Shown piece by piece: positions 33,594 through 46,070 of a stretch of DNA of 64,000 nt (positions are counted from its first letter, which is position 1; each line of letters opens with the position of its first letter). The translations under genes were made by a program, and so were the position numbers. This stretch comes from Mycteria americana (Eukaryota > Chordata > Aves > Ciconiiformes > Ciconiidae): NCBI RefSeq assembly GCF_035582795.1, contig NW_027445653.1, forward strand, positions 310,001 to 374,000. The letters are read 5' to 3'. The notes under the pieces are model-generated. The model was not told where the DNA came from, made no database searches, and was given only the letters and a program-made list of their open reading frames with translations.

Positions 33594-34187
33594 TGTAGTT
33601 TAACCCTGGTAGGCAGCTCAGCACCACACAGCTGCTCACTCACTGCCCCACAGCACAGTGGGGGAGAGGATCGGAAGGGTAAAAGTGAGACAACTCGTGG
33701 GTCGGGATAAAGACAGTTTAACAGGGACAGCAAAAGCTGTGTGTGCAAGCAAAGGAAAATACGGAATTCATTCACTGCTTCCCATCGGCAGGCAGGTGTT
33801 CAGCCATTTCTGGGCAAGCAGGGCTTCATGACACGTAACGGTGACTTGGGAAGAGAAATCCCATAAATCGGAACGTTCCCCCTTCCCTCCTTCTTCCCCC
33901 CATCTTTTATTCCTGAGCGTGACATCCTATGGTATGGGATATCCCTTTGGTCAGTTGGGGTCAGCTGTCCCAGCTGTGTCCCCTCCCAACTCCTTGTGCA
34001 CCCCCAGCCTACTCGCTGGCGGGGCAGCGTGAGAAGCAGAAAAGGCCTTGGCGCTGTGCAAGCACTGCTCAGCAATGACTAAAACACTGGCGTGTTATCA
34101 ACACTGTTTTCATCACAAATCTAAAACGTAGCCCCATTCCACTTGCTGTGGAGATCATTAACTCTACCCCAACTGAAACCAGTATCA
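33594..34187 (-). mobile_element. ERVL-type solo LTR (left arm copy)
   Basis: Fossil LTR of 594 bp, same family as 12,582-13,176, reverse orientation. No target duplication can be recognised any more. It sits at the mirror position of 62,102-62,696, so it was present before the palindrome formed. Confidence 0.85.
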
Positions 34188-35539
34188 TAAGCAGGAGACA
34201 CCACGGTCACCAGGCAGAGGGTTTGGCCAGACCGGCACTGACCAGCCACCTCCCCATGGGCAGCTGGCCCCTTGCAGCCCCCTCCTGCCCCCTCTTCCAC
34301 AGGCTGCTGCTTCCACGATCCACCTTGCTCCTTCCCTTTCTCTGCCCCAGTCTCCTCCCCAATTCAGAACCCTCAGCAACTACTTGTTCCCCAATGGTCT
34401 AAGGTTTTCTCCATTTGTACCCAAATGTGATAGTTTGGATACCATTGCCTAGGTCCTCTGGGACTTCAGTGGCATCACTGATGGCTTCCCCAGGCACTGA
34501 TGGCCTTGGAAGACTTCACTGCCCAGAAGGTCCCCAATGCTCTCCTCTCTGCTGTTTGGCCACTCCTCATGTCTGCAGCCTCCTGCGAGACCCAGCCGGG
34601 ACACACGGTGCTGCCCATACTTCTGGTCCCTTCTCACGCTCTTCTCTGTCACATCCTGCAGGTTCTCATGCCACCTCCCATAGCTTCCCATGGCATGTAC
34701 AGGTGGCTTCACCCCAGGGCAGGGCCTCACCAGGGGCCCAGTCATCTGTCTGCAGCCGTCCCATCTGGTGTCCTTGATGACCTCATGATGCCTGCCTGCT
34801 CCTGGCCAATCACATTGCTGTCATGAGGTGACCTCACAAGCAACAGCCCAACCACGTTGGCTTTGCCTACCTCTACCCCTCTCCACTGCCTGAGCTGTCA
34901 TCTGTGTGGCTTTGGGGTTGTGATGCACTTGGTGATGTCACAGTATCGGCCTGCCTGCCGCAAGTCAGTCCGGTTACTGCAGTAGAAATGGCGTCTCAGT
35001 CACCTCCCAGCCATGTCACCTTCACCGTCCTCTGCATCCCCCCTCTCCCAAGCTCTCAGCACTGCTGGGTGGGCTTTCCGACACTCCAGGCGACATCACT
35101 GCGCCTGCCTCAGCACCTGGCCACTTGGGTTCTTTCCACAGAAGTGACTTCAAAATCCACCTCCCAGCTACGCTGCCTCTCCTTGCATTACCCGATTCCA
35201 GCAACAGGAGCAGCCTCCCCGCCAACCTCCCAGAACCCTTCACCTTTGCCTGCCTCTCCTCTCCCCTCTACAGCGCTGTCGTTTCTGCTGGGCAGGCAGC
35301 AACGTGCTCCCCACGGGGACTGCAGAGCCCTGGTGGGACAGCTCGAGTGGTGGGAGGGCAGCCATGGACGGCAAGGGCTCCTCAGGAAGGCAGGCAGGTG
35401 TGTGAGGAGGTGGAGCTGAGCTCTGGGCAAAGGGGAGGCTGGCGTGCACAAAGCCTTGCCTTGGAGGAAGCCTCATGGTCACAGGTCCTCAGTTACGTGG
35501 CAAGTTGAGCCACCCCCCAGTCTGCTGGGAGGGCATCAG
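34188..35539. other. Palindrome 2 arm, no gene
   Basis: Contains a CCAATCA...GAGGTGACCTCACA module (about 34,790-34,840) like those in palindrome 1. No domain-bearing ORF. Confidence 0.45.
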
Positions 35540-35960
35540 GTCTGGGCACAAGTAAGCCAGGAGATTCCTGAAGGATGTGGAAGACCACATCTTGACACAT
35601 GAGACACTCGATGAGCTAACGAGGGCTGGTGTCTTACTGACAGACAAGGTGGCTCTGGCTGGGGATGGGAAGGATGAGGGCAGCCATGGCTGCAATGCCC
35701 ATGAGTTGGTGGAGAAGTAGGACACCTAGCAGAATGACAGTGCAGGACTGCAGGAGAGCTGATTTCAGTTAGCTGAGGAACGGCTTGGAGTGTCCTGGAG
35801 GACAAAGGGGCTGTGAGTCCCCCCTGGATCTTCAGGGACAACATCCTCAAAGCCCAGGAAGAAGCCCGTCTGAAGTGCAGGGAGTGGAGCAGGGCCCACA
35901 AGAGGTCAGCGTGGATGAAGAGGGACCCCCCTGACTTAGGAGGTCAAACTGCAGAAGGAA
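35540..35960 (+). mobile_element. CR1 ORF2 remnant (left arm)
   Basis: Matches the CR1 segment between endonuclease and reverse transcriptase. The translation from 35,818 (SPPWIFRDNILKAQEEARLK, then SAWMKRD) and the upstream AGCCATGGCTGCAATGCCCA block are typical. It is old and not functional. The mirror copy lies at about 60,335-60,760. Confidence 0.7.
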
Positions 35961-38900
35961 GAGCAGGGACGCTGGAGGGGACCAGGCTGCGCAGGAGGCA
36001 GACAGGCACCTGGCCTGGGGGTGCAGGGATGGAGCCAGCAGAGCCAAAGCTCAGCGGTGGCTGGAAGTGGCCATGCATGGGGAGGGCCCCCAGAAGGGCT
36101 TCTCTGAATGTGTTGTCAGCACAAGGAAGGCAGCTGAGGGAAACCTGGTGCCAGTGCCCCGTGGGGCAGGGGACGGAGTGACAAAGACAGTATAAAGACA
36201 GTAATGCCTCGGAACAAAGATGCTTCCTTTGAGAGTGTTGGTAGGAAATGTATTTTGCTGAGTAACTGGACACACCTACACATTTTTCTATACATTGACC
36301 TATACATAAATACAGGTTTTTCCATATACTCACATAGGAAGACAGATAACACAGATTTGATGAGACTAGTGCAAATTTGGCCATCCAGAAAGAGGAGAAC
36401 GTTTTCCTGAAGCTTTGTACCTTGCTTTCCTCCATCAGGCAAGAGTGGTCAACACCTCCGAGCGTGACTCACTCTGTGCCAAGAGTTAGGGGTGGCATGG
36501 ACAGTCCAGGGCAGGGAGTGTTTAGAGGCCCTGGGCTCTGTGCAAGACACAAAAATTATCTTTCTTAATGCTGCAGGCCTCAGTATGATGGAAATTTTGA
36601 GAACATTTGACAAAAATGAAGCAACAAGGAAATAGAATGCAAGATGTAGAGTGAAGGAAAAGTCCTGTTGCAACTTTAAGCTTCGAACACCGTTGATGTT
36701 GTTCTCCTCCTGGCTTTGTTTTGTCTTCTTTTAATGTACTGATCTCTGGGGGATTTGTGTACTGCCTTTGTTTGCAAAGGGAAGAGATCATAAAATTGTG
36801 GTGGGATGCAGTTACAGGGACAGGGGCATGTGGTGCCAGTGGAGGTGCCCCGGGACCCTCTGCCCAGGCTCCAGCTGCAGCTTCCGAGGGGCTCTCGTCT
36901 CCAGCAGGTCCTCTGTGACAGCTGCCCGTCCCAGGCACCTACTGCAGAGACACCGGGTCCTCAGAGCTGGCACTGGACACTGATGGCCAGACAGCAGAGC
37001 TCTGCCTGAAAAGCTGAGGAATTTTTACACGTGTTTGCAAGTATAAGCGTGACCTCATCAGCTGAAACAACTGAATACTTTTAATAAAATGTCGGTGTTT
37101 TCCCATGAGATCAAAATGTGGGGTTTTCAGGATGTGCATTAATAGCAAGAGGAGCACTACTGACCTTCCTCTGTAGTTGCATGGTCAGTACTCTGTCTGT
37201 TAGGCCATGCATTTAACCTCCCTCATCTTTCACATATTCCACCTGTCCTAACTAAATTGACCAGGTCTGAAGTCACCTTTCCAGCAGCCCATCTGCACAG
37301 AAACACTGGCAATTGCTCTCTAGATTTCCCTTCCCCTTACTCTTTGGTCATTCAGGCACCCCTCAACAATCCAGTAGCTGCTTTGAGCTTCAGGGAGTTA
37401 AAAGCCTGCCTATCGTTCAGTAGTCTGTCTAATTTGGTCTAAAGAGCCAACTCTTTAATTGTGTTTAGTTTATAATTTCCTTTCTGTCTAAAAGATTTCT
37501 TGCATGATTATGCCTTGTGGGAGGTGAACCTCATGGGTGGCAGCTTGTACTTGGCATACACTTGAGGAGTGTGTTTTATTTGAATGGTGAATCTTAATGA
37601 GTTTTATTTTGTTTGTTCAAAATTAAGAAAATCCCTCTTTGCCTTTGTGCAGCCAGGTCTCTAAGGAAAGCGGTGGGAGCTGGTACGAAGGAGGTGTACC
37701 GTCCAGCTGCAGACTGCAGAGGAGAGGTCTGATGTAAGGAAAAGGGACACAAGTCCCAGGTGGCTGATGAGAGACATGATGGGGTTGGGGAGGTGAGGAG
37801 CAAGGTTGTCCATACTGTGTCAGACCTCAAGGGACAGCTTCTCCTACCAGTGCAGACCTCCTTAGGAGAGACCCTGGATGAATATCAAACAGAGAATGCT
37901 CCTATTGTCTCTTCTCTAAACTGAAAATTAATAAAATACACCCTTTAAAATAAAAGATCATGTTTATTAGAAGTTCTTTGAAATCTTTCTCCAGCAGTGC
38001 ACTAGGAAACCTCCCTAATTAACTGTACAAGTCTAGAAGAAAATGACAAGAAGGCGCACAGCTCGTTAGGACTTGCTTTATTTTAATGAGCCCCATGGGG
38101 CATTTGGTGCTGAGTCCTGGAACCTCAGGTACTGAGAGGAGATTGCACAAACCTCTCAAAGAGTCAACACCAAAAGCCAAACCCGAAGTACCTTGAAGCA
38201 TTAATGAGCCCCACTGAGGGCCATTACTGACAAAGCCTCCCCAGGGACTCGTTAGAGCAGACAACTGGAGGCCATGATGACAGGTAGGCAAAGGCACTGT
38301 GCAGGCAGCTGAGATGCTGAGAAAACCCTGGCTTTGTTCTATGAAGCAGAAAGGCCAAGCTCTGACCCCCAGCCCCGGGGAAGGCAGCTCCTGTCCTTCA
38401 CACAGTGCTCAGGGCTCTTCCTGGGGCAGTGGGATGTGGGGTGTGTGGTGCTGAGGGAAGGACAACGCTGTGACAGTTCCCAGCCCTGCTGGGGCTGTGC
38501 AAGGAGGCAGTGAGGCCCCAGTGCCTCAGGACAACGTCTCTCCTCATAGGCCTTGGTGGCACAGACAATTGCCATAGTCAAGTGGAAAAAGCCTTGGGTT
38601 GTCTTCATGACTTCCAGCCTTGCCAGCGCTCTTTGCCATCTCCACCACAGGTTGTCCTACGCTGTCCCACAGCTGCTTCTTTTGCCCTGCAGGCTGGAGA
38701 CACCCATCTCGCTTCCTCACTTTGCTCTCACCCCGACATTTCCATACATTCACTGAAATCTGTCCACCCTCACACTCTCTTCCTTGAAACACAAATAAAT
38801 GGACTGATCTCATACTCCTTCTGGAGGACTTCATGTACCACAGCACTACCCTTTGAGTGACATTTCTTCCTCCTCATGCCCAATCTCCACCTTCCAAGCT

Positions 38901-39700
38901 GCACTGTGTGGCAGGGTTTCTCTCTCCTGCTGTTTCCTAAGTCCAAGGAGAGCTCCACCATCTGGGAAACAACCCTTCAAGCAGGCATCCCAACCCATCA
39001 GCCTTCTGCTGGCCTGTCACCTGACCACCCACAAGTAACCTCACCATCATCTCCCAAGGCTGCGAGCCTTTCAGCTTCTCGGATAGACACGACCAAGCTG
39101 CGTGCCTGCTGCTGTCCCATCGTGTACTCAGGCAGGAGAGACAGGACAACCAAAACGTAAGCCCCCTTCCTGGAGCGAGCCTAGGTCCTTCGGCAGAGGG
39201 GATCTCCCAGTCAATGTGCCAACCAGGTGCCTTCTGCTGGCCTGTCAGAGACCCTGGCAGATGTGAGCTTAAAAGCACAAACCCCCGCCATGAGTCAAGG
39301 GCTGAGCTATCAGCTGTTTCAGCAAGAAGTGACCTCACAGTCCCTTTCCCAGGCACATTCCTGCTGTTGGCCTATCACCTCCAGAGGCAGAAGTGACCTC
39401 ACAGCCCCCTTCACAGCCATTGGCTTCCTACTGGATTATGAGTTCCCGAGACACAACTGACCATGTGATACCGTACCCAACCATCACCCTCCCTGTGGCC
39501 CAGTACGTGAGCAGATAAAAGTAAGCTTGTTCCATCACATTTATCTCATAGATTTCCTAACAACGGTTTGAGTGGAGAAATGTTTGTCAGAGGAACTGCT
39601 GCATTTATCTTGGTGCCTTTTATATCTCTACTTCTGCCTCTCTTTTTTTCCTTCTTCCTCTGTCTGTTCTGTCTTCAGAAAGCTCTCCAAGGAAAAGATC
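35961..39700. other. Palindrome 2 arm, no gene
   Basis: Duplicated non-coding sequence. Repeated TGGCCTATCA...AAGTGACCTCACAG modules lie at about 39,230-39,420. The segment 37,948-38,560, with two AATGAGCCCCA blocks, has no partner in the right arm. The 38,788-38,807 position is the empty site of the CR1 found at 57,518-58,118. Confidence 0.5.
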
Positions 39701-40430
39701 CATTGAATCATAGAATAACTCCGGTTGGAAGAGACCCCTGAACATCATCCTGTCCGGCTGTCCTGCTCAAGGCAGCGTTAACCAGATGAGGTCGCTCAAG
39801 GGCCCTGCCCAATTTGGCATCATCCACAAAGGAGCTGGAAAGGCACTCCGTCACATTGTACAGGCAGTTAATGGAGACATTCAACAGTGTTGGCCCAAGT
39901 GCTTGCACTGAGGGATACCAATGTTAAGTGGCCGCCAGTAGGACTCTACCACGGGTGACATTTGGGCTTGATCCACCAGCCAGCTTCCCACCCACTACAT
40001 CATCCATTCCTTCAGCCCAGATACCACCAATCTGGCTGTACAGAGGCTACGGGAGACCATGACATAAACCTTGCTAGGGTCCAGGTACAAAACATCCCCT
40101 TCTTTCCCCAACCGATACAGCTTCTGCAGTCCCTTTCTTGTCCTACGAGTACCTGGAAATGGCTGCAGGAGTATTTGGCCCATCACCTCTCAGGAACCAA
40201 GGTGAGGTTGACCAGCCTGTAATTCTCCCAATCCTCCTTCTTGCCCTTCTGGAAGAAAGGTTTGATGTCTGCCTTTTGCAAGGACCCCAGAACCTCTCTG
40301 ACTGCTCTGACACATTTGAGGGCACAATCCAGAAAGGGTGACGTGAGCAGACAGGAGCATTTGCAATGACCTGTTCCAAGGAACGTGAGATGAATCTCAC
40401 TGGGACAGTGGGGTTTGTTCCTGGAGTCAC
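39701..40430 (-). mobile_element. CR1 3' remnant (left arm)
   Basis: Reverse-oriented CR1 with its 3' end (CATTGAATCATAGAATAACT) at 39,701 and eroded ORF2 pieces (KGKKEDWENYRLVNLT and FVDDAKLGRALE type translations). The mirror copy lies at 55,925-56,624, so it predates the duplication. Confidence 0.75.
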
Positions 40431-41843
40431 ACACAGAAATGGCAGGGCCCTGTCAGGTGTCCACATCTCAGCTGAACTCATGCACTCCTCATGCACACAG
40501 GGCCCAACTTCAGAGGCACGAGTCCTTCCCTTGCACACGCGGAGGCAGTGCACTGCAGCAGGCACGGTGACTCTCTGGCCTCCTCTTGCCACTCCCAGAG
40601 GCTGGGAGGCACCTCAGCCCTGCGGTGTATCGCCCTGCTCTGCACCTCTCTGAGATGCCCCATGGTGTGAGAAATGGACACAGGGACCTCGGTTGACAGA
40701 AGCACATCCCAGTGCTGCATTCAGGTGGTTGGTTTCCCAGGGGACGTTACTCTCAAAGGGAAGTGACCTCGAGGCACTGTCTGTCCCACTGGCCTTCATG
40801 GCACCTCTAGGAATGGCTGATGGCATTTGTGCTCACTCGGGTTCACCTCCCCACACGCACACGATGTGCATGCTTAAGTCTCCTCTGAACAATGCAAACA
40901 TGGACTTCTGACCTAGTCATTTGGTGTCCCTCCGTGGAGTGACAACCAACCTCTCTGAGCTGGGGTGAGAGGCCAGTGCTAGGAATGATGGTTGCAAGAG
41001 GCTGGTCTGTATGGATTGTCCTGGGGCAGCTTGCCCAGGGTGTCCAGCAAACAAGGTCACAGACCAGCCCCTGCTCTGCTGGTCCTTCAAGTCTGTCCCT
41101 GGAGGCCTGGCTGTGCAAGGGACACTGCTGCGTGCCCCCACCCTGCACACTCACACACTTTAGCTGTTCACTGGTGTTTCCCTCAACAGGGCACTTTCTT
41201 GAGCTTGTTCTTGACAGCAACTTTGAAAGAAGACCTAAGCCGTCAGGCACTGCCCTCAGGAGATCACCTTTCATGATGGAAACACTTTTAGTGATGCCAG
41301 CTCTGTCCCAGAAGTGCCCTTGACCTGTCCTTGCCGGTGATCACAGGACTGCCATGCAGCAGGAATGTGACCAAGCTGCCATAGTGCTCAGGCCTTACAC
41401 CAATGCAAGGGATCAGAAAGAGAGTGTGGAAGTGAAAAGAGAGCAGCTCTGCACAGGCCAAGCGCTGCTGCTCCCTGGCCGTGCAGCTGAGCCAGGACTC
41501 TTTTCCCCTCCACTTCTGCACACAAGTACTGCCCTGCAGCTCCAGAGAAGGTCTTGGAGGAAGGATCTCAGACAAACAATTTGCTGCAGGGACCTTTGTG
41601 TGGTTAAATAGAGAGAGAGTCTGGGTTCTCATTTACACAATCTCTGGATCACACAGGAAACATAGATACTGACACATAAGTGGCATGAATAATGACATTT
41701 CTTTGTGGACAACATCATCACCAGTAAAATAAAAGCAAAAAAATGCCTCCCAAAACAACAGCAACAACAACTCCAGAAGACAGGCCGGGTCTGTAATGAC
41801 GTTACATTATGAGTGACACGCAGAATATGAACAAGTTTATTGC
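40431..41843. other. Palindrome 2 arm 3' of OR2, no gene
   Basis: Almost identical to 54,527-55,924 in reverse. ORFs are open in both arms but are not conserved beyond them. Confidence 0.5.
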
Positions 41844-42770
41844 TTATGAAAAGCACCCAGTGATCAGTTTCCACACTGCATCCTTGAGCTCCTTGTTTCT
41901 CATGCTGTAGATGAGGGGGTTCACTGCTGGAGGCACCACTGAGTACAGAACAGCCACCACCAGATCCAGAGATGGGGAGGAAATGGAGGGGGGCTTCAGG
42001 TAGGCAAACATCGCAGTGCTGATAAAGAGGGAGACCACGATCAGGTGAGGGACGCACGTGGAAAAGGCTTTGTGCCGTCCCTGCTCAGAGGGGATCCTCA
42101 GCACGGCCCTGAAGATCTGCACATAGGAGAAAAAAATGAAAACAAAACAGCCAAATGCTAAACAGACAGAAACCATGAGAAGTACAATTTCCCTGAGGTT
42201 GGCGTGTGTGCAGGAGAGCTTGAGGATCTGGGGGATTTCACAGAAGAACTGGTCCAGGGCATTGCCTTGGCAGAGGGGTATGGAAAATGTATTGGCCATG
42301 TGCAGCACAGCATGGAGAAACCCACTGCCCCAGGCAGCTGCTGCCATGTGGACACAAGCTCTGCTGCCCAGCAGGGTCCCGTAGTGCAGGGGTTTGCAGA
42401 TGGCAACATAGCGGTCATAGGCCATGATGGTGAGCAGATAAAACTCTGCTGACATCAAGAAGATGAAGAAAAAGACCTGGGCAGCACATCCTGCATAGGA
42501 GATGTCCCTGGTGTCCCACAGGGAATTGGACATGGATTTGGGGACAGTGGTGGAGATGCAGCCCAGGTCAAGGAGGGAGAGGTTGAGGAGGAAGAAGTAC
42601 ATGGGGCTGTGGAGGTGGTGGTCGCAGGCTATGGCAGTGATGATGAGGCCGTTGCCCAGGAGGGCAGCCAGGTAGATGCCCAGGAAGAGCCAGAAGTGCA
42701 AGAGCTGCAGCTCTCGTGTGTCTGCAAATGCCAGGAGGAGGAACTGGGTGATGGAGCTGCTGTTGGACAT
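41844..42770 (-). CDS. Olfactory receptor, OR14-like (OR2)
   Basis: Intact single-exon odorant receptor of 308 residues with the full motif set: LLGNGLI, PMYFFLLNLS, MAYDRYVAIC, KAFSTC, NPLIYSMRN. N-glycosylation sites lie in the first residues (MSNSSS). An open extension of ~103 codons upstream exists, but a pyrimidine tract and acceptor (CCTTCCTCAG) 23 bp before this ATG argue that the extension is 5' exon/intron sequence. The frame ends CFS-TAA, two bases before an AATAAA (reverse complement of 41,836-41,841). It is nearly the same as OR3, its mirror partner, and opposite in orientation to OR1. Confidence 0.93.
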   Translation of the reverse strand: MSNSSSITQFLLLAFADTRELQLLHFWLFLGIYLAALLGNGLIITAIACDHHLHSPMYFFLLNLSLLDLGCISTTVPKSMSNSLWDTRDISYAGCAAQVFFFIFLMSAEFYLLTIMAYDRYVAICKPLHYGTLLGSRACVHMAAAAWGSGFLHAVLHMANTFSIPLCQGNALDQFFCEIPQILKLSCTHANLREIVLLMVSVCLAFGCFVFIFFSYVQIFRAVLRIPSEQGRHKAFSTCVPHLIVVSLFISTAMFAYLKPPSISSPSLDLVVAVLYSVVPPAVNPLIYSMRNKELKDAVWKLITGCFS

Positions 42771-45700
42771 CTGCTGCCTCTGGGTGTGGAGCACTGAGGA
42801 AGGAGGAAAGGACAGTGACAAGTTAGGGGAGACTTCTCTGAGGGAAACCAAAGCCATTTCCATACTACGCACTCCCTGCCCCTTCTCCAGTTCTATGAGA
42901 CCTTCATTCAGCTCTGTGGCTGGAGCTCTGGGTGGTGCTGGCTGAGTGTGCCAGGAGGAGCAGGACCTCTGCCCGCTGGCTGCCATGGAGTCAGCCCTGC
43001 TCTGCAGCAGTGGGTTCCTGGGAATGGTGTGGGCAGTCCTGGTGGTTGAATTTGTCAGATAAAACAGCTCCCAGTGCAAAAGGGCTTGTCAGTATCTGCA
43101 CTGCCATTGCTAAGAAACCACAATCGCAAAAGTGTTTGAGAGAGGGAGGGTTTTTCACAGCTCTCTCCCATCTCAGCTGGAGGTTTTCTTGGATTTCAGA
43201 AACCCTCATCATTTCTGCTGCACTCAGGGAGAGCAAAGGGAGCCCTGCGAGGCCAGAGGATTGCCTGTGGGTTAGTGCAGAGTGAGGGGAGCTGCTCTGT
43301 CCCTCTGTCTTGTTCCCAGCTGCCCTCTGCTTGTCCCTTCCTGAGACAGAGGGTAATCACACTCACATGTTAACCTGAAAAGACACCAGGCACTGCTGAG
43401 AGCAGAGAAATCCACTGCCGAGCACTAAGTGTCTCACCCTTTCTCAAGGTCTCAGCACCCCACTTGTACCCAAGGACACACAGGGTTCATTTCACCAACC
43501 CAGCAGCATTTCCTTGGACGTAGCGTCTCTGTGCTTCTCCATGGGGCATTCAGGTAACACCAACATGCTATAGGACAGATTTGCATCCTGGAGGGAAGCT
43601 CACAGCTTGGAAGGACACCCCAAGGAGATAGCCAAGGGTCCTAATGATGGTATATAAGTAAGGGAGAGTCAGCTCATTCGCTGGGGAATGACACAGAGTG
43701 CATTGCCTACAGCCCCACAGGTTAGAGGAGAGCTTGGACACTTCATTCCCATGGACTCACCTGCGTGGGAGGAATCACAAGAGCAGTGCCTGACTCGGCT
43801 GCTGCAGCTTCCATCCCCAGAGAGCCTGACAGCAAGAACAAGATAACAATCACAATAACACAGACTCGTGAAGTAACAAGGAGAAATGCAGTGAGGGTCT
43901 AGCTGAGAGAGGCACGTGGAGAGGCAGCCGGGCACTCAGGACAGCGTTACCCTCACCCAGCTGTGCACAACACTTCCCAGACACTCACATTACTGGGCAG
44001 TTGCTCTCAGCCCTGTGCTGTGCAGAGGGACATGGACTCGTGGCTGGAGAGCTGCAGCATGGCTCTGCTGGAGCTCTGGCTGCAGAGGAGGTGGTTCACG
44101 CCTTGGACCCCACAGCCCTGAGGGCAGAGGCTTTGCTGGCTGGGACAGGAGGCGAGGGGGCTTGCTCAGGGGAAGGGGTCTGCATTGGAGGGGATCATAG
44201 GGAGATTTCTGAATTCTCCCTCCCACAACATTTTGGTTTTTGTTTCCTCTCATTCCCTGATCATATCTCTGCTGCCTGGAGATTTTCCTCCTGGGAGGTG
44301 TTTCCCTGTCCCATGTCTTTCCCTGTCAGCACTCACAGATCCCATCCCAACCTCTGTGCACTCCCCCTGGCCCTACAGAAACCTGCCTGTTTGCAGGGCA
44401 CTGGCTGCATGCATGGTCCTGTTTGCAGGTCGAAAAGGGCAGGTAAGAAACACCCTGATGGGTGCAGCAGAGGTGATGCTGGTGCTGTCCATAGGCAGAG
44501 GAGCGGCTGAAGGCACTCTAGGAGGTTTCTGGCAGACCTGCTGATCACTCAAAGTCGCAGCTCAGGAGTCTCAGTGACTTGTTAAAACTTGAGAGCTCCT
44601 TTTCCTTTTATCCTTTTCTCTTCCCCCCCTACCCCACCCCTTCCCCCCATCTCCCTGGAATAGGAAACTGAAAAGACAGACTCAGGAAAGCTCCTTATCT
44701 TTATAGTAATCCTTGTCTTGATCTTCTCCTTGAGACATCGCTTTCTAAATGTCCTGGGGGTGATGTGCAGCTGTGAGCAGCCCTGACCCATGCAGCACCC
44801 TCTCAACAGCAGAAAGACCCTGCCTTGCTGGGGGTCACTTCTTCCACCCACAGCTTCTCCCCACAGCACCCTGGGGACCTCCCCGGGCAGGCTGAGCGCT
44901 GACCCTGGCAGGAAGCAGAGTCCCTGCCCACCACTCAGCCCCCTGTGGTGCACGGACCCTGATCTGAAGGACAGCCCTGGGCACCCCTGCCTGCACACCC
45001 ACCTTCAGACCCCTGCAGCCATCCCTGGGTGAAGGCAGCCATCATGCCCTGTCCCTCTGATGGTGCAGCAGGAAAACCCTGCTCTGGAGCATGTCCTCCT
45101 CCTCCTCTACACCACAGATTCTCCGACAGTTGAAGTTACATACCTCATAGGCTGTGGGATGTGACAGCTTTAGGAGATCCCTCCAGGATCTGCAGATGCA
45201 ATGCCCTGCAGCCACAGACTTACTGTCTGTGAAGAATTATCTTCGAATGAGCTCTCCGCATCCTCCCAGCCCAGACTGCCTTTAACCTCTCTCTGCCTCA
45301 CTCCTCTCCCCTCTGCACCTGCAGGCAGTGCCCTCAGCCCTGCTGCCCTTTGCAGAGGAGCTGCTCCTGGGCAGAGCTGTCTCTCTGCAGCGCTGCCCGC
45401 TTGCCAGGAGCTCCCTCCATGCCAGGAGCCCAGCCCAGCTCAGCAGCAGAGGACCAGCCCAAGGCAGCACTTTCTCTGCCCCCTCTGGGCTCCCTCCAGG
45501 TGTCCCTGGGGCTGCAGGGGAACCTGCTGGGAAACAGGCTGAAGGCAGCACTCATGTTCCCTTCCTCACCTGGGGAGAGACACTTCTTTCCAGCTGTGTC
45601 ATTTCACTTCCCAGAGTCAGATTTAGGTCCTATAATCACTTTCCCTTGTCCCATCATTAGACAGGACACCCAGGCAGTGACTGGTAGGGATCTCCTGTAC

Positions 45701-46070
45701 CCCTGCTGAGGGAAGGGATTCAGCAGAGTCCACAGAGGCATCTCATCCTGGGTCTCTAGTCCTGGGGCTGGAAGGGGACCCAGCTCACTCCCATGCAGAC
45801 CACAAACCCACAGGAGGTGGAATTCCTCTTGCCTCGCTTCAGGTGTGCACAAAATTAGCACCTGCATGTGAGCTCCTTGTCTCAGCTCCCATGCTCATTC
45901 CTAGAGATGGAGACCAGGGCTGAGGTTTTCAGACACAAATATCTGGTGACATTTGGGGTTCAGGAGGTGGTCCACAATACGTGCACGAGACTGCAAGCTC
46001 TAATGAAGCAGTTCATAGAGATAGGGCAGCATCTGGGGGCATCTTCTTGGAGGCTGATGGGAAATTAAAT
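42771..46070 (-). repeat. Receptor-unit 5' region, copy 2
   Basis: Upstream region of OR2, mirrored at 50,290-53,557 and related to 29,290-31,535. ORFs at 43.9-45.7 kb recur in the other copies with changed frames and have no domains. Confidence 0.55.

Larger units (their letters stand above)
32230..46070 (+). repeat. Palindrome 2, left arm
   Basis: Reverse-complement partner of about 50,290-64,000, with the mirror axis near 48.15 kb. Anchors: 32,627-32,833 with 63,400-63,606, 35.8 kb with 60.5 kb, OR2 with OR3, and 45,282-45,551 with 50,787-51,056. More diverged homology continues inward to about 46.7 kb and 49.65 kb. The outer end lies at or beyond 32.2 kb because the right partner runs off the window. 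A ~613-bp segment at 37,948-38,560 is missing from the right arm. Confidence 0.92.
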
